Under the pieces are notes generated by a model, which searched no databases, was not told the DNA's origin, and saw only the letters and a program-made list of their open reading frames with translations. Shown piece by piece: positions 25,298-36,382 of a stretch of 64,000 nucleotides of DNA; within the stretch, counting starts at the first letter, position 1, and every line of letters starts with the position of its first letter. Position numbers and translations under genes: made by a program. This DNA is from Bugula neritina (Eukaryota; Bryozoa; Gymnolaemata; Cheilostomatida; Bugulidae), in assembly GCA_964035545.1 (NCBI GenBank), contig OZ037773.1, forward strand, positions 7,181,251 through 7,245,250, written 5' to 3'.

Positions 25298-28200
25298 TCA
25301 TTGGCTGTTAATATCATATTTTAAGAGTCCTTCGTAAGCGCCAGCAACCCACAGCTGGTTTTCTATCACACACATGCTGGTTACCTCATTTAGAATACTT
25401 CCATCCGGCAGTTTAAGGTAGCTCAGTATTTTCTCTTTCAGCTCACCTGTCAAATAATAATATAATGTGTCAGATATATCATTATATTAAACTTTCCTAC
25501 AGTCAGCATATAACCCAGTTAAAGAATGATTGTTCAGAAATCGTAGCACACCAAAACTTTTTACACCAAACAGCCTCAGAGTAAATTCAAAGCCTCATTA
25601 ATCTGTTATTTTGCTTTTTGATTATAAACTTCAAGTGCTGTTAAATACCATACAAGCACAAAATAAAAGTTTAAAAGATTCATCTCCCCATTACCACATG
25701 AAGCTTGAAGTGGAATATTTATCGGAATCATCTCTTATGTCAACTTATCTAAAGAACAGCTTATAAAGGTGCACAATCATGACTAAATAAAATAAGCTGG
25801 TCTCCCTCTAAAAGTGTATACTCTTGCCTGTTTCTGAGTCAAATATGAAGATGCCTTCACTCGAATAGGACTTCACCCACAATTCTTTGTTTGCTTCATG
25901 AAAGCAGACGGCCATTGGTTTTGTGACATGACAGCTCCAGACCAGTTTGTTTTCTTTGCAGTCAATTTTGCTGACCGTGTTTGAAGACTGGCTAGTTACT
26001 ACTATGCTGTCAGGGGGACATAAGCACATAAACTTTGGCTTCTTGAGTACTTGGTGCTTTATCGTCGTCTGTGGAACTCCATAGATTGAATAGACACTGA
26101 GACTATGAAGATCTGGGTTCGTAACATACACATTCTTGTTGCTAACAGCCAGGTGACCCACTGACTTGCTGTCCGAGACCGACCAGCGTGTCATTTCCTG
26201 GTACTCGGAACCGTACACAATCACTTCCCTTTTACCGGGTCCAAATCTGAACAACGCATAAACTCGGTTTGTGTATTTCTGTGCAGAGAGACAAGCACTA
26301 GCAGTTTTGGGTGCTTGTTCCTGTATGTGATCACTGCCGCACAGCGCCCCTTGTCTGTATTTGAGGACGCAGAAGTGTGCCAGTCGGCTTATGAATATTT
26401 CCCGGTCATTCTCAAAAACATCTAAACACAGGCCTTTCAGTACGACGGAGCCATCGCCAAAGCTGTAGCTTGGTCGAGAACTGTCTGTAAAAGTTATAGA
26501 AATTAGATAGTTATCACTACAATAAAGTTCAATAGCTTAAATTCTATAGGAATATTATTCTGTTTTAAGGCCCAGTTTTTGAGAAAGTCAGACTAGGTAT
26601 GTCTGTTTTCAGAAGCACATAATTTCACAACTTTTTGTGAGAACCACACTATAAGCACTTGATGCTGTTTCATAAAGCTATTCATGGAACATTTTACCTT
26701 TATGGGTTTACCAGCCTCACTACTTTGACTTACTTTAAGCAGTCTCAGAAGCTGTTCTCATGGATAACTTTGAACTGCTTACCAATTGAATAAAACTCTG
26801 GTTGCAACCTGTATTAGTACTGTATGCTTTGGGCTCTAACCTACTAACTTACTTTTACTAATTGAATTTTGGAATATTTACCAGCTGGTGTAGAGTTTAG
26901 ACTGTCAGCCTCATCTTCAGATATTTCCTGGCTATCATCTGGCGGATTTAAATGACAACTCCTAAAAGGCAAAACCTCGTCTTCTTTTCCTGACTGCTCT
27001 GTTGGTATATTTCTATGAATAATTGATTGGTGCTTTAGTGACGTGTCTTTTTCTACATTGTTAGCTGAACTGAATTTAAGATCATTCTTCATATTTGGAA
27101 CAGGTAACTGCGTGCTATCTTGGAAAAAGTCAGCTGTTACATTTTCGTATGTTGGTCCTTTATTCTTTGCTGAACTTTTATTTAAGAAGATTGGATTAAA
27201 CGGTATTATTTCTGATGTTATGTATGTGTCCTCATCCTCATTTGAACAGTCATCTCCTCTTGAACTACTATCCTCTTTAGAATTTCGATCGTCTTTTGAA
27301 CTACTATCTTCTTTTGAACTACCATCTTCTTTTGAACTACCATCTTCTTTTGAACTACCATCTTCTTTTGAACTACCATCTTCTTTTGAACTATTGTTCT
27401 CTTCTGAATTAACATCGTCTTTTGGAATACCATCTTCTTTTTCATAGAGAGTACCATCTAAAAGCATAAAATACACCCAGGTCATAATTTAACTTGAATA
27501 TTTCTGCCATAGAAACATTCTTCTGGCTCTCAACTTTAGTTTCAGACTTGAATTTTTGGTTCCATATTTATAAAGTTCAAATTGGTTGCTTTATTTCACA
27601 GATCAGCAAAATTTATAAATATGTTTACAGTTTTACAATCTCAGACACATTGACAGCCATTAATGTTTAGCAACAGCATAGTAAGTATGCATGCATCTAC
27701 TTATCGGATAATCTAGCTGCTTATACAGTCTATAAAGATCAGGCACTAATTAACTGAAATAGTTAGAAGTTGAAAGCAGTCAAACATCAATGGAGTTTAG
27801 GTAAAGATGGCACAGGTAATAATGACAGAAATTGAAAAATAGTAAGTAAAAATGCCATTTTGACTTACTTTTCTATTTGTCCCAATTTTACCTGTGCCAT
27901 TTTACCAGACGCCATATAAATTAGTCAAAAAATCTTCCCCATGCGGTTCATTTTAAGAATCAGACATTTACCTGAAGAAAGTTGACTTATGAGTTTAATA
28001 AAATCTCTATCATCAAGGCTTTTAATGCCACTCTGGTACCGATCTAAAACATCCCGGTTTTCTTCAATCTTTTTAGTAATATCTGCAATATCTTGAGATT
28101 TTACACCTGCTTCTTGAATAGCTTCTCGAATGTTCGCAACAGTTGCTTCTGATATTTCCTTTTTTATACCGGTCAACAATTGGTTTCGCTGTAAAATTCA

Positions 28201-31200
28201 TTAATAATTAGTTTTAAAAATGGTACCAGTGCTTTGATCAATTCTCATATAAAATGTAGATTTAAATCCATGACTTTTTAGTTAGTTAGTTAAACTAGCC
28301 ATTAGTCCATGTTTTAACCACTATACCACACTCTAACCACTATACCACACTCTAACCACTATACCACACTCTAACCACCATACCACACTCTAACCACTAT
28401 ATTACACTCTAACCACTATACCACACTCTAACCACTATACCACACTCTAACCACTATACCACACTCTAACCAGTATACCACACTCTAACCACTATACCAC
28501 ACTCTAACCACTATACCACACTCTAACCACCATACCACACTCTAACCACTATACCACACTCTAACCAGTATACCACACTCTAACCACTATACCACACTCT
28601 AACCACTATACCACACTCTAACCACCATACCACACTCTAACCACTATATCACACTCTAACCACTATACCACACTCTAACAACCATACCACACTCTAACCA
28701 CTATACCACACTCTAACCACCATACCACACTCTAACCACTATACCACACTCTAACCAGTATACCACACTCTAACCACCATACCACACTCTAACCACTATG
28801 CCACACTCTAACCACTATGCCACACTCTAACCACTAAACCACACTCTATCCACTATACCACACTCTAACCACTATACCACACTCTAACCACTATACCACA
28901 CCCCAACCACTAAACCACACTCTAACCACTATACCATACTCTAACCACTATACCACACTCTAACCACTGAACCATACTCTAACCACTACACCACACTCTA
29001 ACCACTAAACCACACTCTAACCACTAAACCAAGCAGGAATTATGACTGAAGAGCTGATACAGCTGATAAAATCGCAGACTGAGATTACAGATAACAGTTG
29101 GTTACATACCAACCTCTACTAGAAAACATATTATATTCTTAAATCAGAATAACGTAGAGAATTTTATTTTAAGCTGTTTTGCTAGCCTTAAGTAATGGTA
29201 AATTGATAAGATGTTCTATGAGGTAGTTACATATCAGCAACCACAGTTTTTAAACAGACTTAATTGGTTGCTGATCATTACTAAACTCGAGAACGACTTG
29301 TAGTAAGTAGTCAATAAGTGTACATAACTTACTTGTCATAGAATGAACAACTATACATACTTACTTCTTGTAAAATGAATAACTGCACATTACTTACTTT
29401 TTGTAGAATGAATAAGTGTACATACTTTACTTGTCATAGGATTAATAGCTATATATAACTTACTTCTTGTATGAGTTCATCTATCTTTGCTTGTCTAACC
29501 TCCTTCCAGCCCTGATACCTGGTCTTGTATGTGTCCTTCAGCTCAGCATTGTAATCTGTGGCTCTGTGGGTTGAGCCTTGGTGACACCCAGGTTTACCGG
29601 AACATCTGAAGCAGACAAGAGCTTACACTCTCTGGCCAGACAGAAAACACTATCGTCTTATTTGAGTTAGGTAGGTGCAGTAATGGAGAAATTGAGAAAA
29701 GCTTGTGTTCTAGATTAGAAATGTTGCAAAAGAAGTTATATTTTCACAAGAATTTCAACCTGTCCCAAACTGAAATTTAAACAAAAAAATTACGAACTTG
29801 GGCTATCTCAATTTCTCCACTACTGCTCCTAAATTAAATTGGTCTATGAGCTATAAGTAGATTTGTTGCACAGCTTATCCACGTATTCGATCCAAATTGA
29901 GTAGTAAAACTTGGAGTTGTCATAACTATTTGAAAATACAATTTTATATTAAATGCACATGAGTAACACTGAGAAATAAACTTCAAATTAACCAGAGTTG
30001 CTAGTACCCACCTATCTATCAAATATTTAAAAGGTAGTGTAAGAGTAATGTAAGACTCAAAGTACGAAGTCATGGGTTCGAGCTTGACAAAGACCATTGG
30101 TAATGCTAGGAAGAGTAACCAGTCATAATTGCCCCATTTGAAGAAGTCCTTGCCCAATTTAGCAAAAAAACCTTTTTCATCAGGGGCTTTCTCACAGAGA
30201 TAGTAACTATAAACTTGAGTGAGTTTTTTTAAGACCGAAAGTAAGACTATTCAACAACTACAGATATTTTTAACCTTGTAACTTAAAGCTACAGTGACTA
30301 CAAAACTAAACTGTATGAACACACAACCTCAAAGCTGTATGTAACAAGTAGAGAAGATGCTTCGGAATATTTAGATAATTGTAACCAAACAGCTCTACTT
30401 TTAGGCTAACCAATCATATTTCTCACCTGTAACAGAGGAACTTCATGCAGTTGGCGCAGTACATGTCTACAAGCCTCTTGCACCATTCTCTTTCACAGAT
30501 CTCTGCCTTATCTACAGTTACAAATATATTACTAATACTCACCCTGAAAACTGGAATATGCTGTATATTTTAGAATTACAAGAGTTATCTCCCTTTTTCA
30601 ATGACATATGGCGTAAAGTTATGCACGTACAGTCAGTATTTCCTTGAGTTTAGGGAGCAAATACAATTTAAAGCAATCACTATATAAAAGTCAAAGTCAT
30701 TATTGAAAATTGTGCCATAGAGCAGATGTTTTTTGGAAAAGCAGTATCCAGTGCATTAAAGCTGCTATAGCCTAGATTTACAAGGAAAAAGCTGCTTTTT
30801 AAGAAATTCTTAAGCTTTAAATAAGTGATTGTAGAAAAAAGGTATGTTGAGAAAAAATAGCCATCTAAATTCCAACTAATAAATGTTATTATTGCTGATA
30901 ATAGTTTAGCATCTTGTAAGTTTCTTGGCAGGTAGCCAGGTATATAATATTGCATGTGGTTTGCATGACAATAATTTTTGCTAATCTTACATGTAACCAG
31001 TAGTCAATGTTAGGGGGTAAACAGAGGTACTCAATGCCCCACAATATCTTTGCTTTTGCCGAAGCACACTCTACTGTCTCCCTTCTAGAAATTTCCCATT
31101 CACTCTCAACTCAAATGCCAATATTAGTCATTATATGCTTTAAGGACACCCTCATTTTGTTCAGACTTTGACTGCTGATGGCAACTTAGTGTGACTAACC

Positions 31201-31839
31201 TGGCAAGTGATGGAATTGCTTCATTTGATTAAGAATGTACAGGTCTTGCTTAGGGTTTATGGCTATTTTACACATAGGATACCCTTTCTCTGTGTCTTGT
31301 AACTCCTTATTGCAGAAGCTGCACTGTTTACTGGGCCCTTTTAGGATTTTGTCTAAAATCAATCAATATAAATATACTAATAAAGTTTCTAATATCTAAA
31401 ATCAATGTATATATAGCTATATTGCTACATATGACATAGATCATTCACAAGCATTCTACTTAAACTGTAACCAAGCATAATCAACTTTGAAACCACAATG
31501 GTTATCAGTGTAAGATGTTCCATTATTGATAGCTGTCATTCAAACATCTAGCCTAAGTTCTTTAATTTTATTATTAAGTTTTGGTTTAGAACGAGGGTTG
31601 AAATTCTTATTCTTGTGCTACAGTCCTAATCTAGAACACAGGCTTTTCTCAATTTCTTCCTACCTAACTCAAATAAGTGAAAAATAACTAAAATTAATCA
31701 ACAAGTAGTAGAGAACTAGCTATTTGCTCATCTTACCAAGACATTCCACACACATGGCATGTTGACAAGGTAGTAGCCTCAATACTCGCGAATTATTGCA
31801 TATTCCACACCGAACATAAGCATCAGCTGATTCCGCCAT
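25298..31839 (-). CDS. TRIM-like RING/B-box protein with acidic repeats and C-terminal beta-propeller-like region
   Basis: Probable RING E3 ubiquitin ligase of TRIM-like architecture. Exons: 31839-31737, 31352-31200, 30511-30427, 29605-29464, 28188-27972, 27457-26882, 26484-25828, 25446-25298; phases agree, 693 aa. RING at residues 11-48: CGICNN, LPCQHAMCVECLDKIL, CSFC (C3HC4 spacing). A B-box-like zinc module follows (CEREWC, YCANCMKFLCYRC, CHQGSTHRATDY), then a helical coiled region (YKTRYQGWKEVRQAKIDEL; RNQLLTGIKKEISEA; ITKKIEENRDVLDRY). Exon 6 encodes about 190 residues of acidic low-complexity sequence with tandem GSSKED units. The C-terminal ~265 residues (KNVYVTNPDLHSLSVYSIYG, NELWVKSYSSEGIFIFDSET, NQLWVAGAYEGLLKYD) resemble blades of an NHL/SMP-30-type propeller; this fold is inferred from the strand pattern, not from a recognised motif. 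The last intron uses a GC donor at 25827-25826. If it is retained, the protein ends four residues after the junction (SIHF-stop). AATAAA at 25191-25196. Confidence 0.85.
27291..27403 (-). repeat. Coding 18-bp repeat (GSSKED units)
   Basis: In exon 6 of the TRIM-like gene a unit close to TCTTCTTTTGAACTACCA on the plus strand encodes tandem GSSKED, with degenerate flanking copies (SSSKDD, RNSKED, SSSRGDD). The 18-bp period preserves the frame. Confidence 0.9.
27800..27907. mobile_element. Short foldback element (hairpin MITE)
   Basis: Two arms of about 50 bp in inverted orientation: GGTAAAGATGGCACAGGTAA on the left, and the complement ending TTACCTGTGCCATTTTACC on the right, with almost no loop between AATG and CATTTTG. 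It lies in the TRIM-like intron between exons 5 and 6. It is not the same family as the 29672 element. Confidence 0.7.
28255..28335 (-). repeat. tRNA-like SINE head next to the 19-bp array
   Basis: Read on the minus strand, GTGTGGTATAGTGGTTAAAA looks like a tRNA 5' end and A-box, and GTCATGGATTTAAATCTACA about 45 bp on looks like a B-box. The 19-bp units of the adjoining array are copies of the A-box portion. Confidence 0.45.
28314..29033. repeat. 19-bp minisatellite, about 37 copies
   Basis: Unit CCACTATACCACACTCTAA (minus strand TTAGAGTGTGGTATAGTGG). It lies in the TRIM-like intron between exons 4 and 5. The minus-strand unit matches a tRNA A-box (TATAGTGGTTAG). Confidence 0.97.
29672..29831. 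mobile_element. MITE family 1, copy A (160 bp)
   Basis: Foldback element. The left arm begins TAGGTGCAGTAATGGAGAAA and the right end is its near-complement (CAATTTCTCCACTACTGCTC then CTA). It lies in the intron between exons 3 and 4 of the TRIM-like gene. The start and end in TA suggest a TA target duplication, but I cannot separate that from the termini. Related copies lie at 31575, 61655 and 63205. Confidence 0.75.
31575..31677. mobile_element. MITE family 1, copy B (truncated)
   Basis: Shares TCTAGAACACAGGCT and the downstream CTCAATTTCT with the copy at 63205, and its right flank CCTACCTAACTCAAATAAG is the complement of the sequence just left of copy A. One arm is missing. It lies in the first intron of the TRIM-like gene. 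Confidence 0.6.
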
Positions 31840-31987
31840 CACTGTGACCTCATGGAATTTGGGTAGCTCAACTTAAATACTCAGACAACCTGTTAAAACC
31901 AAGTAACAACCTTGATTAGAAAAATATATTTATCAACTAGGCCTATGTGTGTTTTAATATCGATAACATGTTTATATAGCTTGCTAA

Positions 31988-32020
31988 CACCTGACAGATC
32001 CTGCCAGCTCCTGTCAGGTG
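31988..32020. repeat. Short perfect inverted repeat
   Basis: CACCTGACAG and CTGTCAGGTG separated by 13 bp, about 150 bp upstream of the TRIM-like ATG. The arms contain CACCTG E-box cores on both strands. Confidence 0.6.
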
Positions 32021-32202
32021 CAGATAAATACGGATAGGTGCAGATAAGCATACTTTCCCTCCACCTGTGTTACTGTACTTTTATTTGTCGATTAGGTTGT
32101 GATGTAGCTATGTAGTCATACAACTTCAAATACTAAAGATTTTTGCTAGAGCTAGTGCATTTCGAAACGCTGCAATTCCACTTTCACCTAATTACTCTAG
32201 AC

Positions 32203-33907
32203 CAGGGCTGTCCAACAGGCGGCCCGCGGGCCGGATCCGGCCCTCCAGCTATATTTGTGTGGCCCCCCAAAGGTATAGCAAGTTACAAATTTTTGTTCAT
32301 CAAATTTGCTAACTAGCCTGAAACAGCAGCACATGGTATAGTTGAAAGCATCCCACTAAGAATTTCTATTAAAATGTAGTTTAAGTTCTTCTACAATATT
32401 GTTCTGTGGGTGGCATGCGTGTTGCCTACTTGTCATTGTTTAGCCTGAGATCAAACTACAACTAATAACAGCAAGCTAGTCATTATAGTCTGTTAGCTAG
32501 CAAGCCTGTGACTTATAGTAATGTAGACCCCTATATTATATGCTCATCTCTACGCGTTCACCGAAGTGTGAAGTGATGCACAGTGTTTACTACTTGAAAA
32601 GAAATATACCATTTCCGTGTATAAATCCACAATTTATATAAAATCTAAAAGTCATTGCTTTTTTATTCAGATATCATGTTTTCCTGCTAAGATATTTTAC
32701 TGGTACTACAAAAATCAACTTTTGAGGCAAAATTAGCCAAAAATGTGCAGTTTTTTTTCTATAACTTTGCAAAAGAATGAAAAAATTCCAAAAAAGCTGC
32801 ACTGAGAAAAAATAAGATTCACACCATAGTTTTTTAATTTTGATTCTAGTAGCCTTCAATTAAATAAGATTGTTTTTACTGGTACTGAATTTTTACACAG
32901 TTACAATGCAAACCTCAGCAAGGCAGTTGCAGCTAAAAAGTTGCCCTTAGCTATCCTGCGCAGACAGGTATTTCAAAGACATTTAATCAGGACAGGCCAT
33001 ATAGAGACAAGACTTTTTTGAAAGTATAACTAAGATCTCATTTTTATTGACTGTATTGTGAAAGATAAGTAGCTGAAGAATCCCTGACACTTCATTTATA
33101 CAGTACTAAAATATTCTTATGTATATGTTAGTTTTCATTTACATACTGTTTTAAGGTTAGATGCCTAAACAATTTTGTTTTATAATGAATTTTGTGCGAG
33201 TATGTACTGAAATGATTTGGGATTTGTGATTGCCTTGACCTTTGACTTTTGACTGCTTGTTAGATGCTGCACTGCACTGCGATGGCTTGAAGGTTTGAAC
33301 TCTGAGCTTTCAATCTTCAGTCAAATGAAATACACAAAATAAATACTACACTTCACTCACTAGTCAGCACTTAGTCCAGCAACTAAGGGTTATATGTTCT
33401 GATACGAAACCAGATATTAACATAATGGTTCAAGGCAAACAGTATTCACTGTGTACTCTCAAGTGTTTCACTGATGGTTGTAAAATATAACTATACTGAT
33501 ATGAGTACAGACTCTTAGCACTGGCACATCTTGTTTAAATTTGCATGTACAATCATGAATATATACTTTGTATGAATATATATGTATAATTTCTTATGCA
33601 CAAACATAAATGCATATATAATTATTGATTATTTAAGTAATAAAAATGAAATGTTTCTTGTTTACCTATTTTAATTAAATGCATATATACACACATACAC
33701 ACATACATAATATATATCTATTCAAATATGTTATGATTTTAATAAACATGCAAAGCCTAGCCCTCGCTTATAATTACAATGCATATGGCCTGCAGATGTT
33801 TAATGAATCTTGAAAATTTGTTTTAAAAACAAAAAAAATGTTGTGGCCCCCAGCTCAAGCTGAAACTTGCAGACTGGCCCTCGGTCTGAAAAGGTTGGAC
33901 ACCCCTG
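32203..33907. mobile_element. Non-autonomous hAT-superfamily DNA transposon (1705 bp)
   Basis: Left end CAGGGCTGTCCAACAGGCGG and right end (reverse complement) CAGGGGTGTCCAACCTTTTC form terminal inverted repeats differing by one base in the first 14. The element is bracketed by a perfect 8-bp duplication CTCTAGAC (32195-32202 and 33908-33915), the hAT hallmark. The ends and subterminal GGCCCGCGGGCC / GGGCCAG motifs are of the Charlie/MER type known from many animal genomes. No open frame resembling a transposase is present inside, so it depends on an enzyme supplied elsewhere. It lies between the 5' end of the TRIM-like gene and the 3' end of CCDC91. Confidence 0.93.
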
Positions 33908-34189
33908 CTCTAGACTCTAGAGTAACTTTCTGAACAGAAATTGGGAAAAGCCAATGTATGAGTCACAATTACTGAGAGTGTGAGTCACACATACAATAAT
34001 CATAGTGTAGTATAAACATAAACATTGTGGCTATAAGGGAAGGTCAAGACTTTAATCAAAGAGGCACACAATAATTGAATATAAGTAAAAAGAAATATTC
34101 TTATGCATTACCTGAATTCCATGGACTCAAGCAGTGAAGGTAGTAAGAGATGATACATGGTGATGAATAAAGGCTGTCAAATAACACAA

Positions 34190-34312
34190 GAACTAAGTTA
34201 CTAGTGAAAGGGCTCAGTTACTAGTGAAAGGGCTCAGTTACTAGTGAAAGGGCTCTGTTACTAGCACAAGGGCTCTGTTACTAGCACAAGGGCTCAATTA
34301 CTAGCACAAGGA
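34190..34312. repeat. 22-bp minisatellite
   Basis: Five to six copies of GTTACTAGTGAAAGGGCTCA with a GCACAAGG variant. Confidence 0.9.
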
Positions 34313-35039
34313 AGTTTGAATGCAGCCTGTTGATTTAGGCTACTGCTAGTGAATAGACTTATGATAACATTGCGCTGCGGCACACTGATAGCCGATTGCA
34401 CAATCTCTCTGCTTTGTAATTCCTCTGTGACCTAATAATATAAGATTATGAGAGGCCAATTACTTTAGTTATACTAAGGAATCAAATTTCATTGAAAGCT
34501 GTTCAGAATTATACTTCTGTGTTGACACAGAAAATGCAGCATTTGAATAGTGAAAGCATTGAGTGGTTGAGTGAACTGCAGTTAAAATAGCACAATACAA
34601 CGTGCCCATGCACAGTGACTAATCATTTGAGCTCTTGTTTGGAAGTAATCTTGTAATATATTGTACAGACTAATTAGCTGGTTTATTCAACCCCTAACCC
34701 CCTCTGCCACCCGCCTGCCATCCCCCCCTGCCACCCCCCCCCTGGTTAAAAACTTACCAATGCAATCAGTGAAAAAATTGCCTACTGCAAAAATTTTTTT
34801 GTAGCAAAATATATATTATTATGAAAGAGCTAAGAGAAGTAACCAATATATGTTGGAACTTGTTTAATTGAAGCATTTAGGACTGCTCTGCCCTAATTTG
34901 TACAGGTAGCTTTGTAGTTCGTAATATATTGTATTAGCTGTATCAGTAAACTGGTATTGCATTGTATACAGTCATGATATGTTGAAAAAGAATGGCCATG
35001 GATTGAAATTGCTTTATTTGGATAATATTTTAATAGTCT

Positions 35040-35206
35040 TGTTTGTACAATACCCAATATGTTGGAGTTGTTTTTCTTGATGTTACACGCTATATTGGAG
35101 TTATCTTTTCTGGGAGCTCCACACTATATTGGAGTTGTCCTATCTAGATGTTATACCATATGCTGGAGTTGTTTTTTCTAGATGCTACACACTGTTTTGG
35201 AGGTCG
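35040..35206. repeat. About 40-bp repeat, four copies
   Basis: Units contain TTGGAGTTGTTTTTTCTAGA and GCTACACACTAT, diverged from one another. Confidence 0.8.
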
Positions 35207-36117
35207 CCAATTAATGGCATAAGTACAATCTATAAAATAACAAATTCACAAAAACGTCATCAGCTCTTGGTAAAACGTTGAAGACTTTTCTATCGTGCAC
35301 ATTCTATGTTTGGAAATAGCTACAGAGAAAGTTATTACTGAAACAAGTGAGCAATTTTCAGCCAAGACCTAAAGTATTTCTGCAAACTTAAGATAATATA
35401 TATATGAGATACTTTAATTTAGCTTTACAGTAGTTTTTGACAGATTCTGAGGTAAATTGCTCGTATATAAAACCGAATTATTTTGCAAAACCCGTCTGCT
35501 ATAATTAAGCATTATTGTGCCTACATGACACTCAAACTAAGTGATTCTGCTTAGTCATGTTTTTAGTTTGTAGCTTGCTGCAACTGATAGTAAAACATAT
35601 ACTTTTTGTCGCACGTTTTGCTTAAAATTAAAATAATTTCTGACTAAAATATTGTCTCAATATTATTACTATTATATTGTTATTATATAATAATTATAAT
35701 ATATGTGCGCTATATACTATATTTTATTATTAGAGAATATAGGATCTTTAAAATTTGTAGTACAATATATTATCAGAGTATTGCATTATAACAGCTAATT
35801 TCATAAAATTGTAGAGAAAATTAATATTGTATTAGTTAAAAAAAACAAAGAATAAAAAGTATAAAATATGAAGCAATAGAATACAACACATGGGTTGCTG
35901 GCACTAACTGAGTGATCATAATCTAAGTATGATATAATATAATGATGTATATTATATACATAATCAAGTGAGTTCCACAAGAGAGCAAACTAATGATACT
36001 ATAGCTAGAAGAGATGAGCTCATAACATTGCTTACATTACAAAAGTTGACTTCTAACCAATAGGTTACTCGTTACTATAGTAACTGGCCACTCTGTCCAG
36101 ACCTGAGACCTACTAGT

Positions 36118-36382
36118 GGCTGATGGCCGTGGTCAGCTGTCTATTTAAGTGTCAACTGTCCATTAAAGTGTCAGCTGTTTATTTAAGGTGTGAGCTGTCT
36201 ATTTAAGTGTCAGCTGTCCATTAAAGTGTCAGCTGTTTATTTAAGGTGTGAGCTGTCTATTTAAGTGTCAACTGTCCATTAAAGTGTCAGCTGTTTATTT
36301 AAGGTGTGAGCTGTCTATTAAAGAGTCAGCTGTCCATAAAGTATCAGCTGTTTATTAAAGTGTCAGCTGTCCATTAAAGTGG
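36118..36382. repeat. Minisatellite overlapping the CCDC91 stop codon and poly(A) signal
   Basis: Built from GTCAGCTGTCCATTAAAGT, GTCAGCTGTTTATTTAAGGT and GAGCTGTCTATTTAAGT subunits in a higher-order pattern. On the minus strand the first units after the last CCDC91 exon supply the final codons, the TGA (36363-36365) and AATAAA (36351-36356). Further AATAAA copies occur in later units. Confidence 0.9.
36351..36356 (-). promoter_or_regulatory. CCDC91 poly(A) signal within a minisatellite
   Basis: AATAAA (plus-strand TTTATT) begins 6 bp after the stop codon and recurs in later GTTTATTTAAGG units of the array. Confidence 0.5.

Larger units (their letters stand above)
33916..36117. other. Intergenic region between the hAT element and CCDC91
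   Basis: No gene seen. It includes a 22-bp repeat (34190-34312), a C-rich tract at 34690-34742, a ~40-bp repeat (35040-35206) and AT-rich sequence at 35640-35960. Confidence 0.5.

Noticed and set aside
28314..29033. CRISPR-like array
   Set aside because: Units are contiguous with no unique spacers, in a eukaryotic intron.
29834..30157. 107-aa minus-strand frame with hydrophobic stretches
   Set aside because: It lies wholly within an intron of the TRIM-like gene, whose flanking exons join in phase without it.
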